This document shows, piece after piece, positions 55,092-64,000 of a stretch of 64,000 nt of DNA (positions are counted from its first letter, which is position 1; the number at the start of each line of letters is the position of its first letter). The notes under the pieces were generated by a model that saw only the letters and a program-made list of their open reading frames with translations, was not told the DNA's origin and ran no database searches. Location of the stretch: assembly GCF_003696365.1 (NCBI RefSeq), contig NZ_RFFM01000001.1, positions 1,255,852 to 1,319,851 of the forward strand. The letters are read 5' to 3'. The position numbers and the translations under genes are program-made. This stretch comes from Stutzerimonas zhaodongensis. Its GTDB lineage: Bacteria > Pseudomonadota > Gammaproteobacteria > Pseudomonadales > Pseudomonadaceae.

Positions 55092-56018
55092 ATGACTAAA
55101 CGCCTCTACATCCAGGACGTCGCCACCCGCGACGGCTTTCAGATCGAAGCGAACTTCATTCCCACCGAAGACAAAATCGCCTTGATCGATCGTCTCTCCG
55201 AAACAGGGCTCGCCAAGATCGAAGTCACCTCCTTCACTTCGCCAAAGGCCATCCCAAATTTGCGGGATGCCGAAGAAGTTATGCGCGGCATTCGCCGAGT
55301 TCCGGGTGTCGTATACACCGTACTGGTACCCAATGTGAAAGGCTGCGAGCGCGCCCTAGCTTGCGATGTGGATGAGGTCAATCTGGTGATGTCCGCCAGC
55401 GACACCCATGGCCTGGCCAACCTGCGAATGACGCCAGAGCAATCGCTACTGCAGTTTGGCGAAATAATCGAAGTCACTCGAGGCACTGATGTTTTCATCA
55501 ATGCCTCGCTGTCCACCGCATTCGGTTGCCCGTTCGAGGGCGAGGTCTCCGATACGCGAATCCATGAACTGATACAGCGCCTAGTCGAGATTGGCGTGCA
55601 AGGCATTACCCTCTGCGACACCACGGGCATGGCCGACCCGGCACAGGTCGAACGGCTATGCCGGCACGCAAAGAACCACTGGCCCGACGCAGTGTTCACC
55701 GCGCACTTCCACAACACACGGGGCATGGGCCTGGCCAACGCCCTGGCCGCGCTGAACGCCGGTATCGACCGCTTCGACGCCTCGCTTGGCGGCCTCGGCG
55801 GCTGCCCCTACGCACCCGGTGCCAGTGGCAACATCTGCACAGAGGATTTGGTACACATGTTCCAGCGCATGGGTTTGGATACGGGCGTTGATCTGGACAG
55901 GCTGCTTCAATGCGCTGCCAGCCTGCCCGAGCTGGTCGGCCATGAGGTGCCCGGGGCCGTGCTTAAAGCAGGTAAAGCGGACCGCCGTTATCCGAAGCCG
56001 AAGTGGATGGAGGTCTGA
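55092..56018 (+). CDS. HMG-CoA-lyase-family enzyme
   Basis: 308 residues with GGAGA upstream. DRE-TIM aldolase family. Catalytic Arg13-Asp14 (TRDGFQIE), metal-binding HFH in FTAHFHNTRGMGLAN and the active-site Cys in GGCPYAPGASGNICTEDL: all three HMG-CoA lyase signatures are intact. It cleaves 3-hydroxy-3-methylglutaryl-CoA or a related acyl-CoA to acetyl-CoA and a keto acid. It follows the CoA-transferase gene by 123 bp. The substrate acid is inferred only: 3-hydroxy-3-methylglutarate and citramalate are the obvious choices. Confidence 0.88.
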   Translation: MTKRLYIQDVATRDGFQIEANFIPTEDKIALIDRLSETGLAKIEVTSFTSPKAIPNLRDAEEVMRGIRRVPGVVYTVLVPNVKGCERALACDVDEVNLVMSASDTHGLANLRMTPEQSLLQFGEIIEVTRGTDVFINASLSTAFGCPFEGEVSDTRIHELIQRLVEIGVQGITLCDTTGMADPAQVERLCRHAKNHWPDAVFTAHFHNTRGMGLANALAALNAGIDRFDASLGGLGGCPYAPGASGNICTEDLVHMFQRMGLDTGVDLDRLLQCAASLPELVGHEVPGAVLKAGKADRRYPKPKWMEV

Positions 56019-56305
56019 TCTGTCACTGCACTACCGACCCGACAATCAAGCATTGATGTCACGATGGCTAACCCGAAAAGCGTTCTGTTACCGCAGCGAC
56101 TGCATTGAAGCGTCCGCGCGGCCGCCAAGGGCTTGGAGGCTAACGGGTTGCCAACGGTGAGGTGATCCCTGCCGCCCAACCTTTGCCCCGTCATTCCCGC
56201 AACTCAAGCGATCGCGAGCAAGCTCATACCTTCAGTAGCCCTATCGACACGCTAAATACCAAGCGCGCTACTGGAGGCATTCCCCCGACCAAAGCAACTG
56301 GCCCC

Positions 56306-58318
56306 TCACTCAGTCGGGCCCACTCGCCGTTGCTGATAGATTAAGTCGACTATCTCCCCTTCCGGAACGTATCCGCTCACCACTTCGCGCAGCAACATCC
56401 GCACCTGTGGGTAATCATCTTGCTCGACGGCCTTCAGCAGTTTGGCCAATACGCCACGCAATACGTCCCAGGTGAAGTACTCCTCATCGGCACGCATGAT
56501 CATTGGATGCTCAGTGGGGCTCACATTGTCGCCGATCAGCAGCTCCTCATAGAGCTTCTCACCTGGACGCAATCCTGTGAATTCGATCGCGATGTCGCCG
56601 TGCGGGCATTTCTCCGAACGAACGCTTAAGCCAGACAGGTGAATCAGCTTCTCGGCCAATTCGGCAATGCGCACGGGCTGCCCCATATCCAATACGAACA
56701 CATCGCCACCCTGCCCCATGGAGCCCGCCTGGATCACCAACTGCGCCGCCTCGGGGATGGTCATGAAGTAACGGGTGATCTTCGGGTGGGTCACAGTCAC
56801 CGGCCCACCGCTGCGAATCTGCTGATAGAACCGAGGAATCACCGACCCGGACGAGCCCAGCACGTTGCCGAAGCGAACCATGGTGAAGCGGGTCTTGTTG
56901 ACGTGATGCACCGCCCCGTCCGCATTGAACAGCACAGGCGCAGACTCTCTGCTCAGTGCTTGCAGAATCATCTCCGCGACGCGCTTGGTACTGCCCATCA
57001 CATTGGTAGGCCGAACCGCTTTGTCGGTGGAGATCAGCACGAAGTTGGCGACGCCCGCTTGCACAGCGGCTTGGGCCGTATTCATGGTGCCCAGCACGTT
57101 GTTCAGTACGCCCTCGGCGACGTTATGCTCCACCATCGGCACATGCTTGTATGCCGCAGCATGGTAGATAGTCTCCACCTGCCAGGTGCGCATCACGTCC
57201 ACTAGACGATCCGGATTACGAATCGACCCCATAATTGGAACCAGCTTGACGGACAACGAGGCCCGCTCGATCCTCCGCTCCAGTTCCATGTGAATGCTGT
57301 AAAGGTTGAACTCACTGTGCTCGAACAGCAGTAACGCCTTGGGCTTGTTAGACAGGATCTGCCGGCACAGCTCCGAGCCGATCGACCCGCCAGCCCCGGT
57401 CACCATCACCACCTTGCCGCGGATGCACTTCTCAAACAGCGCTTGCTGCGGCGGTACAGCATCGCGGCCTAGCAGGTCGGCGATGTCCACCTCCTGGATG
57501 TCCTCGACCTTAACCCGTCCGCTAGCCAGATCCATGAATCCCGGCACGCTACGCACGTGTAGCGGATAGTTCTCGAGCGTCTCCAAAACCTCACGCCGCC
57601 GTGCACGCGTGGCCGAAGGAATGGCTAGCAGAATCTCGTCGGCGCCCGTCTCATCGATCATCTGCTGGATGTGCCTTGGCGAATAGACGCGGATACCGGC
57701 AATGATTCGATTGGCAAGGTTGGGGTCGTCATCAATAAATGCGATCGGCCTCATCACCCTTCCAAGACGCAGCGCCGCCGCCAGCTGATTACCAGCCGTT
57801 CCGGCGCCATATATGGCTATCCTGGTTAGCGCCATTTCCCGTCGGCTCAAGCCAAGCGGCTGTCCCACAGTGAACCAATCGCCGAGGAAATACTGGCGCA
57901 TCAGCAGCCGCAGGCCTCCGATCATCACAAGGCTCAGCCACCAATAGTTGAATACCATCGAACGGGGTATCAACTTGGGAGCGTCGGATCGCCAATAGAT
58001 AGCCAGCGCCAACAGTAACGTCGAGAGAGTTACAGCCTTGGCTATCGCAACGAGCGCATCATTTCCGAAATAGCGCATGACTGCGCGATACATACCTAAA
58101 CGGATGAAGAATGGGAGCGACAAAAGGGGAGCGATGGCGAATAACCAAGCGTGGCCGCCAAACGGTTCAACAAAATCAGCCTCTCCAAGCCGAATAAAAA
58201 AAGCCAGCCACAGCGAAAGCCAGACCAACAACACATCCGCAGCAACCTGGACCAGGCGCTTCTGCCGTCTAGGTAAACGCACTAAATGCATGCGCAATTT
58301 TTCAGCCAACCTCAACAT
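56306..58318 (-). CDS. wbpM: WbpM-type UDP-GlcNAc 4,6-dehydratase (nucleotide-sugar dehydratase)
   Basis: 670 residues. Four N-terminal membrane helices (about 20-150), then a CoA-binding-like Rossmann domain (RIAIYGAGTAGNQLAAALRL) and the SDR catalytic domain (MVTGAGGSIGSELCRQIL near residue 315). The active site is SxMK-type rather than YxxxK: ISTDKAVRPTNVMGSTKRVA has Met where classical SDRs have Tyr, as in WbpM and FlaA1. It makes UDP-4-keto-6-deoxy sugars for surface polysaccharide. WbpM ends the O-antigen locus in P. aeruginosa; here it is likewise the last gene of a minus-strand polysaccharide cluster. Confidence 0.88.
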   Translation of the reverse strand: MLRLAEKLRMHLVRLPRRQKRLVQVAADVLLVWLSLWLAFFIRLGEADFVEPFGGHAWLFAIAPLLSLPFFIRLGMYRAVMRYFGNDALVAIAKAVTLSTLLLALAIYWRSDAPKLIPRSMVFNYWWLSLVMIGGLRLLMRQYFLGDWFTVGQPLGLSRREMALTRIAIYGAGTAGNQLAAALRLGRVMRPIAFIDDDPNLANRIIAGIRVYSPRHIQQMIDETGADEILLAIPSATRARRREVLETLENYPLHVRSVPGFMDLASGRVKVEDIQEVDIADLLGRDAVPPQQALFEKCIRGKVVMVTGAGGSIGSELCRQILSNKPKALLLFEHSEFNLYSIHMELERRIERASLSVKLVPIMGSIRNPDRLVDVMRTWQVETIYHAAAYKHVPMVEHNVAEGVLNNVLGTMNTAQAAVQAGVANFVLISTDKAVRPTNVMGSTKRVAEMILQALSRESAPVLFNADGAVHHVNKTRFTMVRFGNVLGSSGSVIPRFYQQIRSGGPVTVTHPKITRYFMTIPEAAQLVIQAGSMGQGGDVFVLDMGQPVRIAELAEKLIHLSGLSVRSEKCPHGDIAIEFTGLRPGEKLYEELLIGDNVSPTEHPMIMRADEEYFTWDVLRGVLAKLLKAVEQDDYPQVRMLLREVVSGYVPEGEIVDLIYQQRRVGPTE

Positions 58319-58562
58319 ATAAAAGCCTCAAGTCGCCGGGCTGAAGCTGCTCCAGCAACAAGCCAGTAAGATAGATGCAAATTTTTTGATCAATCAGGTG
58401 GCAGAAAGGGTCAGGAGTGCCGTTAGCTGCGCCGCTGAAGAAGCAAACGCAGAACTCCTCGCCGTACGTCTGCAAGCAGACCAGCACTTTTAGCAATCGT
58501 TTGTTCGGCGGCCCCTTGAAGGTAAACCAGGATCAAAGGCTCATATTCAACATTCATACGCA

Positions 58563-59111
58563 CTACCTAATCCGGTCTCCTGCGCCTCTGCCTGTTACAG
58601 TCATGAAGATGTATTTGAAGTAATCCACCAGCGTTAGGCTCTGGATCATCTTTTGGTCTGTTTCGGCTAACAATGCTGGTGTCGACATATCGATTGCGCT
58701 CACCTGCGCTAGCCCGGTGATCCCCGGGCGAACCTCGAACACCCCGCGTTCGGCGCGATGCTCGGTCAGCTCTACTTGATTGAACAAGCCAGGACGCGGA
58801 CCGACCAGACTCATATCGCCTTTAAGCACATTCCACAACTGGGGCAGTTCGTCCAGTTTGGTCTTGCGCAGAAAACGACCGAACGGAGTTACGGAAGCAC
58901 TGCTGGCAAGATGCGTCGCAACCGAAGCGGTATCTACCTTCATGGTCCGGAACTTGACCAGGGTGAAGGGCTTCTGGTGACGCCCGACACGCACCTGCCG
59001 AAAAACAGGAGAGCCTGTATCGAACAGGCCGATTATCGCCAACGCCAGCAGCACCGGAAAACAGACAATCAAGCCCAGCACCGAAAAGATCAAATCAAAG
59101 ATGCGAATCAA
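58563..59111 (-). CDS. Initiating sugar-phosphate transferase (PglC/WcaJ type)
   Basis: 182 residues, bacterial sugar transferase family. One N-terminal membrane or re-entrant helix (LIFSVLGLIVCFPVLLALAI), then VKFRTMKVD, LDELPQLWNVLKGDMSLVGP and RPGITGLAQVSA. The size equals the minimal PglC form. It transfers a sugar-1-phosphate to undecaprenyl phosphate to start a repeat unit. In P. aeruginosa this place is filled by WbpL, a multi-span GlcNAc-1-P transferase of another family, so this locus uses a different initiation enzyme. It overlaps nothing and lies 4 bp after the epimerase stop. The 244 bp between it and wbpM contain no gene. Confidence 0.9.
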   Translation of the reverse strand: MIRIFDLIFSVLGLIVCFPVLLALAIIGLFDTGSPVFRQVRVGRHQKPFTLVKFRTMKVDTASVATHLASSASVTPFGRFLRKTKLDELPQLWNVLKGDMSLVGPRPGLFNQVELTEHRAERGVFEVRPGITGLAQVSAIDMSTPALLAETDQKMIQSLTLVDYFKYIFMTVTGRGAGDRIR

Positions 59112-59115
59112 ACGT

Positions 59116-60075
59116 TCACCTACCTACGGACGGTTTGAAAGACTCGAAGCAGTACCTGAGCCCCTCTTCTACTGTATATGGTGGCGTCCAACCCAGAAGC
59201 CCGCGCGTCTTGGTGATATCTACCTGCAACGAGCCCAGCAATCGTTGAGCCATCGCCTTTTTTCCAAGCAACGTAGCGCCGATCTGGAGCATGCTTGCGG
59301 GAACACGAACCAGCCGTACAGGCTTGCCCATCGCCTCGGCTACGCACCTCAGCATTTCGGTGGTTGACAGATCTTCATCATCGCTCACAAAAAAGACCTG
59401 ATTAGCCGCTGCCGAGTGGTCGAGACAAAGGATGATTAGATCGACAAGGTTGCCGATGCCCACCAGCGAGCGCTTGTTGTAGACAGCGCCCAGCGGGAGC
59501 GGCACCCCCTTATCCAACAGTTCTATCATGCTGGCAAAGTTGCCCTTTACGCCTGGGCCATATACCAACGGCGGGCGGACGATTACCACCTCCATGCCGG
59601 ATTCGGCCGCCAGCGCCAAAAGACCGTCCTCCGCCTCCCGCTTGGAGACTCCATACGGATCGGCGGGGCGAGGTACATCGTCCGGACGAAAGGGCATGCC
59701 CAGCCGGGTCTGCTCACCCGATACCTTAATAGAGCTGATGAACACGAAGCGGCTTACCCCGGCCTCCGCCGCTTGGCGCGCTAAGTCGAGCGTTGCGAAA
59801 ACGTTGATTCGGCGAAAGGCTTGTAATGGGTCATCGCTAGACTCGTCCATGACATGGACACGAGCAGCTGTATGAACCACGACTTCAACGTCCTGCAATG
59901 GCAAATGCCAGTCCTGAGCTTCGCTCAGATCTCCGCCAAGATGATAGTCGACTCCATCAACACGTGCTGATACAGAACTTCGCGTTGTAGCGACCACGTC
60001 ATGACCTTGTTGCTTCAGCCCCGGCAGCAATGCCGAAGCCAAAAAGCCTGAAGCGCCGGTCACCAGTATGCGCAT
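59116..60075 (-). CDS. NAD-dependent nucleotide-sugar epimerase/dehydratase
   Basis: 319 residues, extended SDR. TGASGFLASALLPGL at residues 6-20 (cofactor), SSIKVSG for the catalytic Ser/Thr, and YGVSKREAEDGL with Tyr and Lys. Similar to WbpV-type C4-epimerases that sit next to the initiating transferase in O-antigen loci. It would supply the sugar used by the following transferase. The exact sugar is not readable. Five bp separate it from the upstream glycosyltransferase. Confidence 0.85.
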   Translation of the reverse strand: MRILVTGASGFLASALLPGLKQQGHDVVATTRSSVSARVDGVDYHLGGDLSEAQDWHLPLQDVEVVVHTAARVHVMDESSDDPLQAFRRINVFATLDLARQAAEAGVSRFVFISSIKVSGEQTRLGMPFRPDDVPRPADPYGVSKREAEDGLLALAAESGMEVVIVRPPLVYGPGVKGNFASMIELLDKGVPLPLGAVYNKRSLVGIGNLVDLIILCLDHSAAANQVFFVSDDEDLSTTEMLRCVAEAMGKPVRLVRVPASMLQIGATLLGKKAMAQRLLGSLQVDITKTRGLLGWTPPYTVEEGLRYCFESFKPSVGR

Positions 60076-60080
60076 GACCG

Positions 60081-61190
60081 CTACACCAGTTCGCGATAGA
60101 GGTCGCCATACGCCGACAGCATCGACTCGGCACGAAACACCCGCTCGAACCGCTGCGCTGCCTTCTCACCCATGCGTGCCGATAGTTCCGGTTCATGGTG
60201 CAAACGCAGCATCGCCTGACGCAGCGCCACATGATCACGTGGCGGCACGACCAAACCGGTCTCATCTGCGACGTTGATGAATGTAGTACCCGTCCCGATC
60301 TCGCAGGATATAAGCGCCTTACCGAACATTGCTCCCTCCAGCAGCGAGATGCCGAAAGCCTCGGACCGAAGATGCGAAGGAAACACGAACGCGTGGCACA
60401 AAGTCAGCAGTGCGGCCTTATCCTCATCTGGAAGGCCCCCAAGCATGTGCAGTTTGCCGAACCCCGAGTCCTGAGCTTGCGCCTGAAGCTTTTGCTCTTC
60501 CAGCCCGGTGCCAACCACCGCAACGGTCATGTCAGTCCCGCGGACAGCCTCAAGCAAATAATTAAGGCCTTTGTAATAGCGCAGCGCGCCGACGAACAGA
60601 AAAAATTTCTCACCCAGACGGCCACGCCAGTAATCAAGCCGTTCAGCGCTGGGAATGGGATAGGTACTGCGGTCCAGCCCGTACGGGATCACGCTGACAC
60701 GGTCGCAATGCCGCTGCAGCACCGGGCTGGTTTCTACATAGTTTGGTGACGCGGCCACGATGCGATCAACGCTACCAAGAAAGCGGTGCATCAACGGTGC
60801 GTAGAGTTTCAGCAAAAGCCTCTGCTTGACCACGTCAGAGTGATAACTGACCACCGACGGCTTACGAACGCGTGCAGCAAAATGCGCGACATCCATGAAT
60901 GGCCACGGGAAATGGTAATGAACCACGTCGGCCTGTTCGGCCAGCTCGGCAAAGTCACCTATCGCGGACCAGGACAAGCCTGTAGAGGCCAAATGCAAAT
61001 CAAGCTTCGAACGGTGTGCAACATGATGGCCGACCGTTTCCCCCCGTGCTGCACCTCTCGGGCTCAGGTAGAGCACTTCGGGCGCGACCCCATAGGCCGC
61101 ACCTCCCTGCGCTAGCTGGAAGATCACCTGCTCGATACCACCCATGGTGTCAGGGCAGTAGGTTTTAAAAAAATGAAGAACCTTGATCAT
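60081..61190 (-). CDS. Glycosyltransferase family 4
   Basis: 369 residues, GT-B fold. N-terminal TMGGIEQVIFQLAQGG near residue 15 and C-terminal EAFGISLLEGAMFGKALIS with the EX7E motif. Its ATG overlaps the TGA of the upstream glycosyltransferase by four bases (ATGA), so the two are translationally coupled. In a gmd/rmd cluster it probably adds rhamnose or mannose residues to the glycan; the linkage is unknown. Confidence 0.87.
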   Translation of the reverse strand: MIKVLHFFKTYCPDTMGGIEQVIFQLAQGGAAYGVAPEVLYLSPRGAARGETVGHHVAHRSKLDLHLASTGLSWSAIGDFAELAEQADVVHYHFPWPFMDVAHFAARVRKPSVVSYHSDVVKQRLLLKLYAPLMHRFLGSVDRIVAASPNYVETSPVLQRHCDRVSVIPYGLDRSTYPIPSAERLDYWRGRLGEKFFLFVGALRYYKGLNYLLEAVRGTDMTVAVVGTGLEEQKLQAQAQDSGFGKLHMLGGLPDEDKAALLTLCHAFVFPSHLRSEAFGISLLEGAMFGKALISCEIGTGTTFINVADETGLVVPPRDHVALRQAMLRLHHEPELSARMGEKAAQRFERVFRAESMLSAYGDLYRELV

Positions 61191-62332
61191 CCAGCGCTCA
61201 GTACCCGTTCATAGACGCTCATGGTCTGCATGGCGCAGCGCTGCCAGGAAAACGAGGCAGCATGCTTCAAACCTTCGGTTATTGCTGTAGCCCGCCAGGA
61301 GTCATCTTCCAAGCCCCGGGCGATTAGGTCGGTAAGCGTATCGATATCCATCGGGTCGCACATCAGCGCGACGCTACCTGCGACTTCCGGTAGCGACGAG
61401 CTGTTGGAACAAACAACCGGCACCCCGGAACTCATTGCCTCCAGCACAGGCATACCGAACCCTTCGTACAACGAAGGGAAGGTAAACAAGCGCGCCCCAG
61501 CAAACAGCAAAGGCAGGTCTTCGCCGGGCACGAAACCAAGGTGTCGAGCCCAACCTTCATCCACTGCACGATCAAGCCGCTCGCGTATGGCATCGTTGCG
61601 CCAGCCCTGGTAGCCCGTGAGCACAAGAGGCCAGCGCTTTTTCAACGAAACCGGCAACCTGCTGTAAGCGTCGAGCAACGTCTCGATATTCTTGCGCGGC
61701 TCCAATGTGCCGACGAACAAGCTATAACCCCCGTACACAAGCCCGTGGCGGTTCAGCGCATCACGCAACGCATCCGCCCCACGTACCCGAAACTCATCGG
61801 AGCTGGCCAACGGCACGGTATGGATGCGCTCGATTGGCCAGGAAAAATAGGCCGCCAGCTCCTGACGCGTGTATTCGGAGTCGGTAATCAACGCATCGGC
61901 ACGTTCCAGCGTCTTACCAAGCTCTTTCTGTAGATACCGTATGCGCTGAGCGGGATGACAGTGCGCCCAGGTGAACGGTGAGAGGTCGTGAAAGGTCGCT
62001 ACGCTCTTGCCAGAGAAAGGCGGAATAAAAAAATTAGTGCCGTGATAAAGCGAATCCGAACAGCCCCGCAACGCACGCGTGCGGAGCAGCGGCATCAGTA
62101 ATCGGTACACCTCGATGGCCAGAGCGCTCTTCTGCACTGCGCGCCTTAAACCATATCCACCATCAGAGGTGTCGCTCGCGCTGGGCAAGCCAGCAACGAA
62201 ACTTGCGCCGGAAAAGTAGCGCAACGTTTCTACCCCCTCAGCCGCTTCAAGCGCACGGGCAAGCTCGTATGTGTAACGGCCAATACCGGTCAGTGGAAAG
62301 CGAACCGGGTCTACAGAGAGAATAACGTTCAT
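61187..62332 (-). CDS. Glycosyltransferase family 4 (mannosyl/rhamnosyl type)
   Basis: 381 residues, GT-B fold. It opens [20 protein letters not shown], a start common in GT4 mannosyl and rhamnosyl transferases, and has [20 protein letters not shown] near residue 205 and [20 protein letters not shown] with the EX7E motif. It follows rmd by 3 bp. Similar proteins act in the D-rhamnose A-band pathway of P. aeruginosa (WbpX, WbpY, WbpZ), but I cannot assign which one this corresponds to. Confidence 0.87.
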   Translation of the reverse strand: MNVILSVDPVRFPLTGIGRYTYELARALEAAEGVETLRYFSGASFVAGLPSASDTSDGGYGLRRAVQKSALAIEVYRLLMPLLRTRALRGCSDSLYHGTNFFIPPFSGKSVATFHDLSPFTWAHCHPAQRIRYLQKELGKTLERADALITDSEYTRQELAAYFSWPIERIHTVPLASSDEFRVRGADALRDALNRHGLVYGGYSLFVGTLEPRKNIETLLDAYSRLPVSLKKRWPLVLTGYQGWRNDAIRERLDRAVDEGWARHLGFVPGEDLPLLFAGARLFTFPSLYEGFGMPVLEAMSSGVPVVCSNSSSLPEVAGSVALMCDPMDIDTLTDLIARGLEDDSWRATAITEGLKHAASFSWQRCAMQTMSVYERVLSAG

Positions 62333-62335
62333 TGA

Positions 62336-63231
62336 TTAGGCAGCCGCCAGCATCCAGCGCAAGGTATCTTCTAACGAGGGCGTTTCCCAGCTACCAATCA
62401 ACGACCGCAGACGTGTGGCATCGCCGCACAATGTCTTGACCTCATTGGCACGCACGAACGCCGGGTTTACCATTACGTCCATCGAATGCCCCGTTACGGC
62501 TTGGCATATCTCAAGTATCTCGCGCAAAGAATGAGCTTGCCCGGAACAGACGTTGACCGTCTGCCCCAGAGGCTTAACTTCAATTAAGCGACGATAAGCC
62601 TGAACCACGGCCCGCACATCGCTGAAATCACGCCAGACATCCAGGTTGCCCAGTTCGATTTTGGTCGCCTTCCGGCGGAAGTGCGACACAACTTTGGGCA
62701 ATAGAAAATTTTCTGCCTGCCCTACCCCGCTGTAGTTAAAAGGGCGCGCGATAACCAGTGGCAAACGCTCCTGCCACAAAGAGGCCATGTACTCCATGGC
62801 CAGCTTACTAACCGCGTAGTCGTTAGCAGGGACCGGCAGAGTGCCCTCATGGAGGACGCCGCCTGCGCTATTACCGTACACGTAGGCGCTGCCCGCCAGC
62901 AATACGCATTCTGGCTTTCGCTCAGCTGAAGCCAAAGCTTCGAGCAAGTTGCGCGTGCCGATCAAATGCACGCGATAAAACCCGTTCGTATCACCATGGC
63001 CAACAAACGCCAACGCAGCCAGATGCAGCACCACGTCAGGCCGGATCTCAGCTATTGCCTTCCGCGTAGCGGCAGGGTCGGTCAGATCCACCTTATGGTA
63101 GTCAGGCTGATCTGAGGGCTGGCTTCCCAAACCAACCACTTGGTAACCGTGCGACATCAATTCATTGGCCATGTAACGGCCGGTGAACCCACGAATGCCA
63201 GTGATCAGCGCACGTTTAGGTGCGTTACTCA

Positions 63232-63232
<1 letters not shown>
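62336..63232 (-). CDS. rmd: GDP-4-keto-6-deoxy-D-mannose reductase
   Basis: 298 residues, extended SDR. Cofactor motif ALITGIRGFTGRYMA at 8-22, Ser in AGSAYVYGN and YAVSKLAMEY with Tyr and Lys. It reduces the product of Gmd to GDP-D-rhamnose. Its ATG shares one base with the gmd stop (TGATG), so gmd and rmd are coupled. The pairing and order fit the A-band (common polysaccharide antigen) precursor pathway. Confidence 0.9.

Positions 63233-64000
<768 letters not shown>

Noticed and set aside
58302-58496. 64-codon minus-strand frame between the initiating transferase and wbpM
   Set aside because: Its Cys-rich composition, overlap with the wbpM start and lack of a ribosome-binding site do not support a gene.

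Overview
The window looks like chromosomal DNA of a gammaproteobacterium of the Pseudomonas stutzeri (Stutzerimonas) type. It is GC-rich with pseudomonad codon use. Gene order recalls P. aeruginosa in several blocks: the MTI phosphorylase/nagZ/psrA/lexA/sulA/topA/fadA/fadB series (P. aeruginosa PA3004-PA3014), aruC/astE, and acsA next to a TRAP/LysR/CoA-transferase group. No complete insertion sequence, prophage, CRISPR array or rRNA was seen. There is one tRNA, tRNA-Ser(GGA). Synteny statements come from memory of the P. aeruginosa map, not from a search.

Layout. (1) 1-393: the 3' end of rimO. (2) 394-14053: a nucleoside-uptake region. It holds a Tsx-like outer-membrane channel, a RutR-like TetR regulator, an SDR plus a carboxymuconolactone-decarboxylase-family protein, a BMP-type ABC importer (ATPase and two permeases), a BMP substrate-binding protein and a 2-oxoglutarate/Fe(II) oxygenase. 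A P-type ATPase and a second SDR lie between the importer and its binding protein. Three transcription units here (Tsx, ABC operon, BMP protein) each begin with a sequence matching the sigma-54 -24/-12 consensus. Each also has a RutR-like palindrome overlapping or just beyond it. I read this as a nitrogen-controlled, base/nucleoside-repressed scavenging regulon, and it is the most interesting system in the window. (3) 14181-19653: betA, betB and betT for choline to glycine betaine, with no betI but a large inverted repeat upstream of betT. (4) 19934-26953: trmO, a QuiP-like acylase with a lipobox, small conserved proteins, MTI phosphorylase, nagZ and an L,D-transpeptidase. (5) 26993-37455: psrA with its operator, lexA-sulA with two SOS boxes, a DMT exporter, topA and fadBA. 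(6) 37896-45313: oligopeptidase B, a DUF2892-like protein, aruC, a small His-tailed protein, astE, a crotonase and an HD-GYP phosphodiesterase. (7) 45544-51490: tRNA-Ser, a poorly explained 536-bp stretch, a membrane microprotein with a rhodanese, an MscS channel, acsA and a DUF2254 protein. (8) 51543-56018: an orphan TRAP binding protein, a LysR regulator, a CoA-transferase and an HMG-CoA-lyase-type enzyme. (9) 56306-64000: the end of a surface polysaccharide (O-antigen) locus on the minus strand, with gmd (cut by the window edge), rmd, two glycosyltransferases, a sugar epimerase, an initiating sugar-phosphate transferase and a WbpM-type 4,6-dehydratase.

How the genes work together. The nucleoside region contains an outer-membrane channel, a periplasmic binding protein and an inner-membrane importer, plus a regulator and an oxygenase that may act on the imported base. 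The psrA/fadBA block couples fatty-acid sensing to beta-oxidation. The lexA/sulA pair is the SOS core. The gmd/rmd/GT genes are the expected set for a D-rhamnose-containing glycan.
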